Part shown: positions 27,445-34,970 of the stretch, one piece after another
Numbering within the stretch: position 1 is the first letter of the stretch
How the letters are laid out: each line of letters opens with the position of its first letter
Assembly (NCBI RefSeq): GCF_003781945.1
Contig: NZ_RJJW01000004.1
Span: 152,824-216,823, forward strand
Length of the DNA: 64,000 nucleotides
Direction of reading: 5' to 3'
From: Halorubrum sp. CSM-61
Lineage (GTDB): Archaea; Halobacteriota; Halobacteria; Halobacteriales; Haloferacaceae
Made by a program: the position numbers and the translations under genes
Notes under the pieces: generated by a model
The model's database searches: none
What the model was told of the DNA's origin: nothing
Seen by the model: only the letters and a program-made list of their open reading frames with translations

Positions 27445-28671
27445 ATGGAGTCGACGGAGACGACGACGGCGTTCCGCGGGCTGGAGAGTCGCGCGTCGGG
27501 TCGCGTCCACGAGACGGCGGACCCGACGACCGTGTCGGCCGACGAGCGGGCGCGGGGGCTCGACCCCGCCTACGACTACGACGCGGTGGACCCCGAGGCG
27601 CTGCTGGACGGGCCGGAGGACGGCCCCGCCGGGACGGGCCGGGGCCACTGGCGCTTCGACGCGCTGCTCCCGTTCCCGGCCGACGCCGCGATCTCGGCCG
27701 GCGAGGGCGCCACTCCCCTCGTTCCGACGGAACGGCTCGCCGACGAGCTGGACGTCGACGCGGTGTACGTCAAAGACGAGGGCCGGAACCCGACCGGCAC
27801 CGTGCTCGACCGCGGGCTCTCGGTCGCGCTCACCGCGGTCGCGGCGCGGGCCGCGGAGGGACAGGACGTGGAGCCGCTCGCGTGCGCGAGCCCCGGAAAC
27901 GCCGGGCAGTCGATGGCGGCGTACGCGGGCCGGGCCGACCTGCGCTCGTACGCGTTCGTCCCCTCCCGGTGCGCGTTCTCGAACAAGGCGATGACCAACG
28001 TCCACGGCGGCGACATGCGCGTGGTCGGCGGGCGTTTCCCGGACGCGGTCGACGCGGTCGACGAACAGCTGGAGACGGAGTACACGGACCTCGGCGAGTT
28101 CGCGACGCCGTACCGCCACGACGGCGTGAAGACGCTCGCGTTCGAGCTGGTCGCCGACCTCGGCGACGCGCCGGACGCGGTCGTCGTACCCACGGGGTCC
28201 GGCGAGGTCGTCGCCGGGGTTTATAAGGGGTTCGCGGAGCTGGAGCGCGTCGGCGCGATCGACGCCGTCCCGAAGGTCGTCGCGGCGCAGGCGGCGGGCT
28301 GTGCGCCGATCGCGGCCGCGGTCGAGCGCGGCCTCGACGAGCCGGAGCCGTGGTCGACGCCCGACACGATCTGCGGCGAGCTGGAGATCGCCGACCCCGC
28401 TGGCGGCGCGGCCGCGGTCGAGGCGGTCCGGGAGAGCGGCGGCACCGCGGTGAGCGTCGCGGACGAGGACATCCTCGCGAGCGCGGTCGCGGTCGCGCAG
28501 AACGAGGTGATGGAGATGGGCGCCACCGGCGGGGCCGCGCCCGCCGGCGCGTGGGCGCTCGCGGAGAACGAGTTCTTCGACGGCGACGAGACGGTGGTCC
28601 TGATCAACAGCGACGCCGGGCTCAAAACGCCCGACGTGCTGCGCAGCCACCTGATGGGACAGGGGATTTAA
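27445..28671 (+). CDS. Threonine-synthase-like fold-type II PLP protein without the PLP lysine
   Basis: This 408-residue protein resembles threonine synthase (ThrC) over its length, with KDEGRNPTGT, CASPGNAGQSMAAY (phosphate loop) and VVVPTGSGEVVAGVYKG. In active ThrC the lysine of NPTGSFKDRG forms the Schiff base with PLP; here the segment is NPTGTVLDRG and residue 121 is leucine (CTC, 27805-27807). No other lysine sits at that place. The protein may bind PLP or a substrate without catalysis, or work as a paralogue with another role. A normal thrC may be elsewhere in the genome. A GCGATTAG box lies about 30 bases upstream. Confidence 0.85.
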   Translation: MESTETTTAFRGLESRASGRVHETADPTTVSADERARGLDPAYDYDAVDPEALLDGPEDGPAGTGRGHWRFDALLPFPADAAISAGEGATPLVPTERLADELDVDAVYVKDEGRNPTGTVLDRGLSVALTAVAARAAEGQDVEPLACASPGNAGQSMAAYAGRADLRSYAFVPSRCAFSNKAMTNVHGGDMRVVGGRFPDAVDAVDEQLETEYTDLGEFATPYRHDGVKTLAFELVADLGDAPDAVVVPTGSGEVVAGVYKGFAELERVGAIDAVPKVVAAQAAGCAPIAAAVERGLDEPEPWSTPDTICGELEIADPAGGAAAVEAVRESGGTAVSVADEDILASAVAVAQNEVMEMGATGGAAPAGAWALAENEFFDGDETVVLINSDAGLKTPDVLRSHLMGQGI

Positions 28672-28753
28672 GCCCGGCCCGGAGCCGGTCGGCGGGGCCG
28701 CCCGCGACGCCCCGCGGGGAACCGTTTTTACGTCGGCCCGCGTACGTGGATCC

Positions 28754-29344
28754 ATGTACGTCCGCGACGCCAAGAACCGTGACGAGGCGTGGTTACTGGA
28801 CGCGATCGAGCAGCTGGGGCTCGACGACGTCGCCTTCCGGTCACGGGACTACGTGATCGCGGTCGACGAGGAGTCGGGCGACCGGGCGGGGTTCGGCCGG
28901 CTCCGCCTGCATCGAGGCGACGACGAGGACGCCGAAAACCGGATCGAGCTCACCGGGATCGGTGTCCTTCCGGAGTGGCAGGGACGCGGCGTCGGCGCCC
29001 ACGTGGTCGAGCGCCTCGTCGACACCGCGGCCGCGGACCGGTTCGAGACGGTGTACGTGCTCACCGACCAGCCCGAGTACCTGACCCAGTTCGGCTTCGA
29101 GGAGGTGGACACCGACGACCTTCCGGAGGCGCTCTCGGACCGGCTCGCGGAGAAGCGCGAGTTCCTCGGCGGCGGCGTGGTCGGCCTCGAGCTCGCCGTC
29201 GACGACTTCGAGATGCCCGACCGGTTCCGCGAGGCGTTCAAGGCGGCCGAGCCGGCGGACGCCGCCGACGACACGTCGGAGTCGCCCGAGGACTTCGGGA
29301 TCGACCCCGACTCGGCCACCTACAAGTACGACACGGGGCGGTGA
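28754..29344 (+). CDS. GNAT family N-acetyltransferase
   Basis: This is a 196-residue acetyl-CoA-dependent N-acetyltransferase of the GNAT fold. Motif A is ELTGIGVLPEWQGRGVGAHVVE, including the R/Q-x2-G-x-G/A acyl-CoA phosphate loop, and FETVYVLTDQPEYLTQFGFE matches motif B. The C terminus is acidic. The substrate is unknown. A CGTTTTTACG box lies about 25 bases before the ATG. The stop codon lies inside the first unit of a 29-bp tandem array, so the gene end is tied to that array. Confidence 0.88.
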   Translation: MYVRDAKNRDEAWLLDAIEQLGLDDVAFRSRDYVIAVDEESGDRAGFGRLRLHRGDDEDAENRIELTGIGVLPEWQGRGVGAHVVERLVDTAAADRFETVYVLTDQPEYLTQFGFEEVDTDDLPEALSDRLAEKREFLGGGVVGLELAVDDFEMPDRFREAFKAAEPADAADDTSESPEDFGIDPDSATYKYDTGR

Positions 29345-29460
29345 GGCCCACGAGCGTGACACGGGGCGGTGAGGCGCCACGAGCGCGACGCGGGGCGGTG
29401 AGGCGCCACGAGCGCGACGCGGGGCGGTGAGGCGCCACGAGCGCGACGCGGGGCGGTGAG
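29341..29460. repeat. Tandem array of a 29-bp unit
   Basis: Three exact 29-bp units at 29369-29397, 29398-29426 and 29427-29455 are preceded by a diverged 28-bp unit at 29341-29368. A partial unit (GTGAG) follows. Each contains GAGGCGCCACGAGCGCGACG. The first copy starts at the last two bases of the GNAT stop codon. There are no spacers, so it is not a CRISPR. It is probably replication slippage. Confidence 0.85.
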
Positions 29461-29550
29461 ACGGATCACGACCCCGAGTCGATCCCGTTAGCACTCTCGA
29501 AACCCGATTATCGGGCCAGTAAAGTAATGCACGTCTCTCCAGCCGTCGGT

Positions 29551-30588
29551 ATGTCACAGAGATCGGGCCCTCCGACGTGGCTCGCGGGACAGCCGGGACT
29601 GACCGCGCTCGCCCTGTTGAGCAGTCTCCTCGTCCTGCTCGTCCTGCTGCCGTATCTGCAGTTCGCCCTGTTCGGCGTGGTTCTCGCGTACATCCTGTAC
29701 CCGGTCCAAGTGCGAGCCGAGGAGTACGTCAGGCCCACGGTCGCGGCGCTCGGAGTCGTCGTGGCCGCGTTGGTGTTCGTGTTGATCCCGATCATCTATC
29801 TCCTCACGATCGCCGTCCGACAGTCGCTCCGGGTCGTGAGCGCCGTCAGGGACGGGCAGTTCGACCTCGCGTCGATCGAGGGGCTCCTCGCGGATATCGG
29901 GTTCCGTGTCGACATCGCCACGCTGTACGAGTCGAACCAGGAGCGGATCGCGACGAGCCTCCAACAGGTCACGTCGGGGGCGATCGACCTCGTCGGGAGT
30001 CTGCCGGGGCTGTTCATCGGGCTGACTATCACGCTGTTCGTCCTCTTCGCACTGTTGCGCGACGGGGAACGGTTCGCGGCGTGGGTCCAGTGGGTGCTGC
30101 CGATCGACGACGATGTCTTAGGCGAGCTCCGCGAGGGGCTCGATCAGCTCATGTGGGCCTCGGTCGTCGGGAACGTCGCCGTCGCGGCCATTCAGGCGGT
30201 GCTGCTCGGCGTCGGGCTCGCGATCGCCGGCCTCCCCGCCGTGATCTTCCTCACGGTCGCCACGTTCGTGTTGACGCTGCTCCCCCTCGTCGGCTCGTTC
30301 GGGATCTGGATACCGGCCGCGGTGTATCTCGTCGCGGTCGGACGACCGGTCGCCGCCGCGGCGATAGCCGTGTACGGCCTGATCGTCACCTTCTCGGACA
30401 CGTACCTCCGTCCCGCGCTGATCGGTCGGACCGGCGCGTTCAACTCCACGACCATCGTCATCGGTATCTTCGGGGGGCTCGCCGTGTTCGGCGCAGTCGG
30501 CCTGTTCATCGGTCCCGTCGTCCTCGGCGGGGCGAAGCTCGTCCTCGACTGCTTCGCTCGGGCACACGCCGGCGAGTCGACCGCGTGA
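29551..30588 (+). CDS. AI-2E family transporter-like membrane protein
   Basis: This membrane protein has about 345 residues, eight or so hydrophobic helices and the AI-2E/PerM-like layout. Its two halves are separated by a soluble region around residues 90-145 (DGQFDLASIEGLLADIGFRV). The C-terminal part has a family-like GLFIGPVVLGGAKLVLDCF. Members act in diverse transport functions; the substrate is not known here. The start is ambiguous: ATG 29551 (MSQRSG) is used, and ATG 29527 (MHVSPAVG) is the alternative. A GATTATC stretch at 29506-29512 could be the promoter. Confidence 0.85.
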   Translation: MSQRSGPPTWLAGQPGLTALALLSSLLVLLVLLPYLQFALFGVVLAYILYPVQVRAEEYVRPTVAALGVVVAALVFVLIPIIYLLTIAVRQSLRVVSAVRDGQFDLASIEGLLADIGFRVDIATLYESNQERIATSLQQVTSGAIDLVGSLPGLFIGLTITLFVLFALLRDGERFAAWVQWVLPIDDDVLGELREGLDQLMWASVVGNVAVAAIQAVLLGVGLAIAGLPAVIFLTVATFVLTLLPLVGSFGIWIPAAVYLVAVGRPVAAAAIAVYGLIVTFSDTYLRPALIGRTGAFNSTTIVIGIFGGLAVFGAVGLFIGPVVLGGAKLVLDCFARAHAGESTA

Positions 30589-30658
30589 GCTCCGACCCCT
30601 CTGGCCTCCGACCGGTTCCGAACCGTCCATTTATTCGACCGCCGGTCGACGCCTCAGT

Positions 30659-31060
30659 ATGGATCTGATCGAGGCCGCGCGCGACGCGCTCGCCGACGCC
30701 CACGTCCCGTACTCCGAGTACCGCGTCGGCGCGGCGCTCCGGACCGCCGACGGCACCGTCTACACCGGCTGCAACATCGAGAACGCGAACTACTCCAACA
30801 GCCTCCACGCCGAGGAGGTCGCGCTCGCGGAGGCGGTGAAGGACGGCCACCGCGAGTTCGATCGGATCGCGGTCACGTCGGGCGTCCGCGACGGGGTCAC
30901 CCCCTGCGGGATGTGCCGGCAGTCGCTCGCGGAGTTCGCGGCCGACGACCTCGTCGTCGTCTGCGACGAGGGGGACGGCGAGATCGGCGAGTACACCCTC
31001 GGCGAGCTGCTCCCGAACACCATCTCGGAGGGGACGCTCGACGACGCGCGCGCGGAGTGA
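30659..31060 (+). CDS. cdd: Cytidine deaminase
   Basis: Cytidine deaminase converts cytidine or deoxycytidine to uridine in nucleoside salvage. The 133 residues contain the zinc and proton-shuttle motif LHAEEVAL, and the second zinc motif PCGMCRQSLAEF, both intact. The length is typical of the homotetrameric form. A CATTTATTCG box lies about 25 bases before the ATG. The uridine phosphorylase gene follows on the same strand 67 bases later, so the pair gives a two-step salvage route to uracil. Confidence 0.96.
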   Translation: MDLIEAARDALADAHVPYSEYRVGAALRTADGTVYTGCNIENANYSNSLHAEEVALAEAVKDGHREFDRIAVTSGVRDGVTPCGMCRQSLAEFAADDLVVVCDEGDGEIGEYTLGELLPNTISEGTLDDARAE

Positions 31061-31127
31061 GGCGCGGGAGAGGCCCCGAGCGACCGAGACGGAACTCCTT
31101 TTAAACGGCTCACCGAAGGGCGGAGAC

Positions 31128-31955
31128 ATGACCGACGACAGCGACAGGAGCGAGGACCCGAACGACGAGGTGGGGTACCACGTCGAGGTCGGCGAGGGCG
31201 ACGTCGCGGACGCCGTGCTCCTCCCCGGAAACCCCGAGCGCGTGGACAAGATCACGGCGCTGTGGGACGGCCACGAGGAGGTCGCGCGCCACCGCGAGTA
31301 CCGCACCGCGACCGGGACCTACGAGGGCGCGCCCATCTCCGTGACCTCCACCGGGATCGGCTCGCCGTCGGCCGCCATCGCGGTCGAGGAACTCGCGAGG
31401 GTCGGCGTCGACACGTTCATCCGGGTCGGCTCCTGCGGCGCGATCCAGCCGGGGATGGACGTGGGCGACCTGGTGATCACGACCGGCGCGGTCAGACAGG
31501 AGGGGACGAGCGACGAGTACGTCCGCGAGGACTACCCGGCCGCCGCCGACGGCGAGGTCGTCTCCGCGCTCGTCGCCGCCGCCGAGCGGCTCGGCCACGA
31601 CTACCACACCGGGGTGACGATGAGCGCCGACTCCTTCTACGCCGGGCAGGGACGCCCCGGGTTCGAGGGGTTCGAGGCGGCCGGCTCCGACGAGCTGGTC
31701 GAAGAGCTGCGGGACGCGAACGTGAAGAACATCGAGATGGAGGCGTCGGCGATCCTCACGATCGCGAACGTGTACGGGCTCCGCGCGGGCGCGGTCTGCT
31801 CCGTCTACGCGAACCGGGTCACCGGCGAGTTCCGCACCGAGGGCGAGTCGCGGGCGGCCGAGACCGCGAGCCTCGCCGTGACGCTCCTCGCGCGGATGGA
31901 CGAGGTCAAACGCGAGGCGGGCGCCGATCGCTGGCACGCCGGGCTCTCGCTTTGA
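31128..31955 (+). CDS. udp: Uridine phosphorylase family nucleoside phosphorylase
   Basis: The enzyme splits uridine (or a related nucleoside) with phosphate into base and ribose 1-phosphate. The 275 residues show AVLLPGNPERVDKIT near the N terminus (phosphate-binding region), SVTSTGIGSPSAAIAVEEL, RVGSCGAIQPGMDVGDLVI and the substrate segment NIEMEASAILTIANVY with its glutamate. Its position after cdd supports a pyrimidine-nucleoside role. A CCTTTTAAACGG box is about 20-31 bases upstream and supports the start. Confidence 0.92.
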   Translation: MTDDSDRSEDPNDEVGYHVEVGEGDVADAVLLPGNPERVDKITALWDGHEEVARHREYRTATGTYEGAPISVTSTGIGSPSAAIAVEELARVGVDTFIRVGSCGAIQPGMDVGDLVITTGAVRQEGTSDEYVREDYPAAADGEVVSALVAAAERLGHDYHTGVTMSADSFYAGQGRPGFEGFEAAGSDELVEELRDANVKNIEMEASAILTIANVYGLRAGAVCSVYANRVTGEFRTEGESRAAETASLAVTLLARMDEVKREAGADRWHAGLSL

Positions 31956-32050
31956 CGCCCTCCCCGCGCTGAAGCGCAAGGCTCTCTCCTCGATCCTCCG
32001 TAAGGCGGCGGTGCGAACGCCGATTAGTCCGAGATCATGTACGTTCCAAA

Positions 32051-32061
32051 GCGACTTTACC
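32051..32061 (+). promoter_or_regulatory. TATA-like promoter of the NDH-2 gene
   Basis: GACTTTACCCG lies 23-33 bases before the ATG of the NDH-2-like gene, a fitting leaderless promoter position. Confidence 0.5.
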
Positions 32062-32083
32062 CGCGGACTGCGGAAACGTACAC

Positions 32084-33265
32084 ATGACTACACAGGTCGT
32101 CGTCGTCGGTTCCGGCTACGCCGGAGCAGGTGCGGTGAAGGCGTTCGAAGACGAGGTCGGCGATGGCGAGGCCGAACTCACGTGGATCTCGGAGCAGGAT
32201 TACCACCTCGTTCTCCACGAGGTACACCGCGCGATCCGTAACCCCGCGGTCGCAGAGAAGATCACCATCCCGGTCGACGAGATCAAATCGTCCGAGTCGC
32301 AGTTCGTGGAGGGTCGCGTCGTCGACGTCGACACCGACGAACGCGTCGTCGAGACCGACGACGGGACGACCGTCGACTACGACTACCTCCTGCTCGGCGT
32401 CGGTTCCACGACCGCCTTCTTCGGTATCGAGGGGCTCGAGGAGAACGCCCACCAGCTCAAGAGCCTCGACGACGCGAAGGCGATCCACGAGGACGTGCGG
32501 TCGGCCGCCGCCGAGGCGACGCGGTCCGACCCGGTCGAGGTCATCGTCGGCGGCGCGGGCCTCTCCGGCATCCAGACCGCGGGCGAGATCGCGGAGTACC
32601 GCGACAAGCACCGCGCCCCGATCGACATCAAGCTCGTCGAGGGCCTCGACGAGGTCTTCCCCGGGAACGACCCGCAGATTCAGGGCGCGCTCCGTCAGCG
32701 GCTCGAGGACGCAGACATCGAGATCCTCACCGGTGACTTCATCTCGAAGGCCGACGAGGACGCGGTCTACCTCGGCGGCGGCGACGAGGAGGAGCCCGAG
32801 GAGCTCGCTTACGACGTGCTCATCTGGACCGGCGGCATCACGGGGCAGCCGGAGCTGGAGAACGTCGAGGTCGACAAGGACGAGCGATCGAACCGCGTCC
32901 ACGCCGACTCCGACTTCGCCACGAGCGACGACCGCGTGTTCGCCATCGGCGACACCGCCCTCGTCGAGCAGGGCGACGACGACGTGGCGCCGCCGACGGC
33001 GCAGGCCGCCTGGCAGGCCGCGGAGGTCGCCGGCGAGAACCTCGCGCGCGCCGCCCGCGGCGCGCCCCTCCAGTCGTGGGAACACACGGACAAGGGGACC
33101 GTCATCTCGGTCGGCGAGGACGCGGTCGCCCACGACGTGATGGGGATGCCGATCAAGACGTTCGGCGGTACTCCCGCGAAGCTGCTGAAGAAGTCCATCG
33201 CGGTGCGGTGGATCGCGAAGGTCTCCTCGACCGGGCGCGGCGTGAGCGCGTTCGGCGACATGTAG
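32084..33265 (+). CDS. NDH-2-type NAD(P)/FAD-dependent dehydrogenase
   Basis: This is a type II NADH dehydrogenase-like flavoprotein of 393 residues that probably passes electrons from NADH to quinone at the membrane without proton pumping. It has an FAD Rossmann motif VVVGSGYAGAGAVKAFE, a second NAD motif EVIVGGAGLSGIQTAGEIAE and the flavin motif VFAIGDTALVEQ. The C terminus is moderately hydrophobic. Together with the nuo operon this suggests two NADH-related entry points in one organism. Some members of this family are instead sulfide:quinone oxidoreductases; no clear cysteine pair favours that here. Confidence 0.87.
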   Translation: MTTQVVVVGSGYAGAGAVKAFEDEVGDGEAELTWISEQDYHLVLHEVHRAIRNPAVAEKITIPVDEIKSSESQFVEGRVVDVDTDERVVETDDGTTVDYDYLLLGVGSTTAFFGIEGLEENAHQLKSLDDAKAIHEDVRSAAAEATRSDPVEVIVGGAGLSGIQTAGEIAEYRDKHRAPIDIKLVEGLDEVFPGNDPQIQGALRQRLEDADIEILTGDFISKADEDAVYLGGGDEEEPEELAYDVLIWTGGITGQPELENVEVDKDERSNRVHADSDFATSDDRVFAIGDTALVEQGDDDVAPPTAQAAWQAAEVAGENLARAARGAPLQSWEHTDKGTVISVGEDAVAHDVMGMPIKTFGGTPAKLLKKSIAVRWIAKVSSTGRGVSAFGDM

Positions 33266-33397
33266 GATCGGAGCGATCGCGATCGACCCCGCGCATCTTT
33301 CTCTTTTAAGTCATCTCGGGATCCGTTACAACCCTATTCTTCAGACACGTCTTCAACTGAAACGGTCGGTCGATGAGACCTGCTTCCTGATCGATAG

Positions 33398-33825
33398 CGG
33401 GAGTGGGTATATCGAGATGGTGGCGTGGTTGTTTATAAGTGGTCGAGTGGCGTTGCTGTCGGCTGTTTATAAGTCGTCGACGGCGTTACGGTGACGACCT
33501 CCAAAGCCCCAGCCGCTGTGGGCGGCGCACGCTCGTTGCGCTCCTCAGTCGCTCGTTTCACTCGCTCCCTGCGGTGCTTACGTCGCCTGCGCCGCCCACA
33601 GCGGCTGCCCCTTTGAGTCCCACCCGACCGCACAGCCTCACGCCTCCCCAGCCTCGTCGCTGGCGGCTATCGCCGCCAGCGACTCCCTCGCGCGTGCTGC
33701 TCGGCCGCGAGGCGGCCTCGCAGGCACGCGCCACTGCGTTGTAGCTTTAAAAGCGATCATCGGCGTCACTCACGGTTGCTTTTAAATATTGAAGCGCGGA
33801 CGCCGATCTGCAATACCCACTCCCG
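33398..33825 (+). repeat. Dispersed structured element, copy A
   Basis: This 428-base non-coding element has two TTTATAAG boxes (33432 and 33466) and the leader ACCTCCAAAGCCCCAG at 33497. A perfect 19-bp inverted repeat follows, AGCCGCTGTGGGCGGCGCA (33511-33529) with its complement (33588-33606), enclosing a 58-nt loop. A conserved block (CCCCTTTGAGTCCCACCCG, GCCTCACGCCTCCCCAGCC) follows, then an 11-bp hairpin at 33657-33682 and another at 33704-33725. The ends carry a 13-bp inverted repeat, CGGGAGTGGGTAT (33398-33410) and its complement (33813-33825). It lies between convergent genes. The rest of 33266-34032 (33266-33397 and 33826-34032) shows no credible gene. Confidence 0.85.
33466..33473 (+). 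promoter_or_regulatory. TATA box of element copy A
   Basis: TTTATAAG lies 31 bases before the conserved ACCTCC leader. The same spacing is seen before copy B's leaders, so transcription of the element from about 33495 is likely. Confidence 0.6.
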
Positions 33826-34032
33826 TTCTCGCTCACCGCTGTATCTGTATATATTGGGTGTTCAGAGCGTATCTCCTGCTGAGGATTTCAACAAAGGCCG
33901 ATCCCAGCAGCGCGAGCGGTGATTCCGTCGACAGCGGCGCGATCAGGGAGCCCACCGTAAGCGACCGCGCTGGAGCTGTCCGTTAGTGAGTTCGCAAAGA
34001 GAAGAGGGCGGAACGGTGTCGTCGGCGAGACG

Positions 34033-34566
34033 TTAGTGCTCGGCGGGCTCGTCGGGCGCGCGCATGTCGTCGATCCGGAGGATGAGGATGTTCGCGGTGT
34101 CGTCTTTGCCGTCGACGGTCCCGTCGATGACGAGCTTCGAGAGGGGGGTCGGCCCGACGGTGACGGAGTCGCCCTCGTGGAAGTCGCGGACGGAGCCCTG
34201 CACGTGGATCTCGGCGCGGCAGAGCTCGGGGTGGTGGACGCTGGAGAGGTCGATCCCGTCGACGTTGACCCCCGTCACTTCCTCCCCCTCGTGGTAGATG
34301 GGGACGTCCGCCGGCTCCTCCATGCGCTGGATGTCGAGCGCCTCGTACGCGTTCGAGGTGGGCTTGTACCCGCCCTTCGGGCCCGGTACGCCCTCGACCA
34401 ACTGGAGGGCCTTCAGGCTCTGCATCTGGTTCCGGATCGTCCCCGGGTTGCGGTCGACCTCCTCGGCGATCGCCTCGCCTTTGACGGCGTCCTCCTGTTC
34501 CCCGTACAGGTTGATGAGGGCCGAGAGGATGCTTTTCTGACTCGACGTGAGCTCGATCGATGACAT
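34033..34566 (-). CDS. HTH transcriptional regulator, winged helix, Rrf2-like
   Basis: This is a 177-residue regulator. The N-terminal helix-turn-helix (about residues 9-75) has GEAIAEEVDRNPGTIRNQMQ as recognition region, and the wing follows near GPKGGYKPT. The C-terminal half (about 85-170) is a beta-rich domain with a single cysteine (HPELCRAE), so no Fe-S cluster pattern is visible. In haloarchaea such genes are often called Rrf2 family; that label is uncertain. A CATTTAAGCGGG box lies about 25-35 bases before the ATG, so the transcript is probably leaderless. The target is unknown. Confidence 0.82.
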   Translation of the reverse strand: MSSIELTSSQKSILSALINLYGEQEDAVKGEAIAEEVDRNPGTIRNQMQSLKALQLVEGVPGPKGGYKPTSNAYEALDIQRMEEPADVPIYHEGEEVTGVNVDGIDLSSVHHPELCRAEIHVQGSVRDFHEGDSVTVGPTPLSKLVIDGTVDGKDDTANILILRIDDMRAPDEPAEH

Positions 34567-34633
34567 AGGCGCGAATAGATGGCCGGCCCGCTTAAATGCG
34601 ATGGAAGCCCGTTATAAATGATCGTGTGGTTTC

Positions 34634-34849
34634 TCAGGATCGCCGAAGCCGACGGAGTCGAACGTACGCGATCGGGCTGGAGAGCGCCACGACGACGCCG
34701 ACGCCGATCAGCGCGAGCCCGAGGTCGCCGACGAAGAAGGCGACGGCGGCACCGACGAGTCCGATCGCGGCGCCGGTGAACGCGACTGCGATCATGGCGC
34801 CGATCGGTTCGAGGTCGGCCGGAGCGAAGTCGCCGTCGGAGCCGCTCAT
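34634..34849 (-). CDS. Small two-helix membrane protein
   Basis: This 71-residue protein has an acidic N terminus (MSGSDGDFAPADLEP) and two hydrophobic segments, MIAVAFTGAAIGLVGAAVAF and LGLALIGVGVVVALSSPIAYV. A basic Arg-rich tail follows (RLRRLRRS), consistent with a cytoplasmic end. The upstream reading frame extends to 34990 without homology support. The function is unknown. It is a plausible short gene upstream of the regulator (67 bases) and divergent from the arginase gene. Confidence 0.68.
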   Translation of the reverse strand: MSGSDGDFAPADLEPIGAMIAVAFTGAAIGLVGAAVAFFVGDLGLALIGVGVVVALSSPIAYVRLRRLRRS

Positions 34850-34970
34850 ACCCGCCGTTGGAGGGGCGAGGTGAAAACCGTGTGCGATCCCCTCTCCGCG
34901 CGATCTTCTCCTCGGGCGGGCGTCGGGGGAGACCCCACCTTTCAAGCGCCGCCGGGGCGCTCTCTCGGAC

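Noticed and set aside
29341-29460. Repeat array as a CRISPR
   Set aside because: Units follow one another with no spacers and there are no cas genes.
33439-33744. Short open frames inside copies A, B, C and D of the structured element
   Set aside because: They run through hairpins and differ between copies in frame and length. No shared protein is seen, so the element is non-coding.
33789-33986. 65-residue open frame downstream of copy A
   Set aside because: It starts inside the tail of the element, has no homology pattern and poor codon use.
34036-34563. Plus-strand open frame opposite the HTH regulator
   Set aside because: The minus-strand protein has a clear helix-turn-helix and a TATA-like box; the plus-strand product is a shadow with Arg-rich, repetitive composition.
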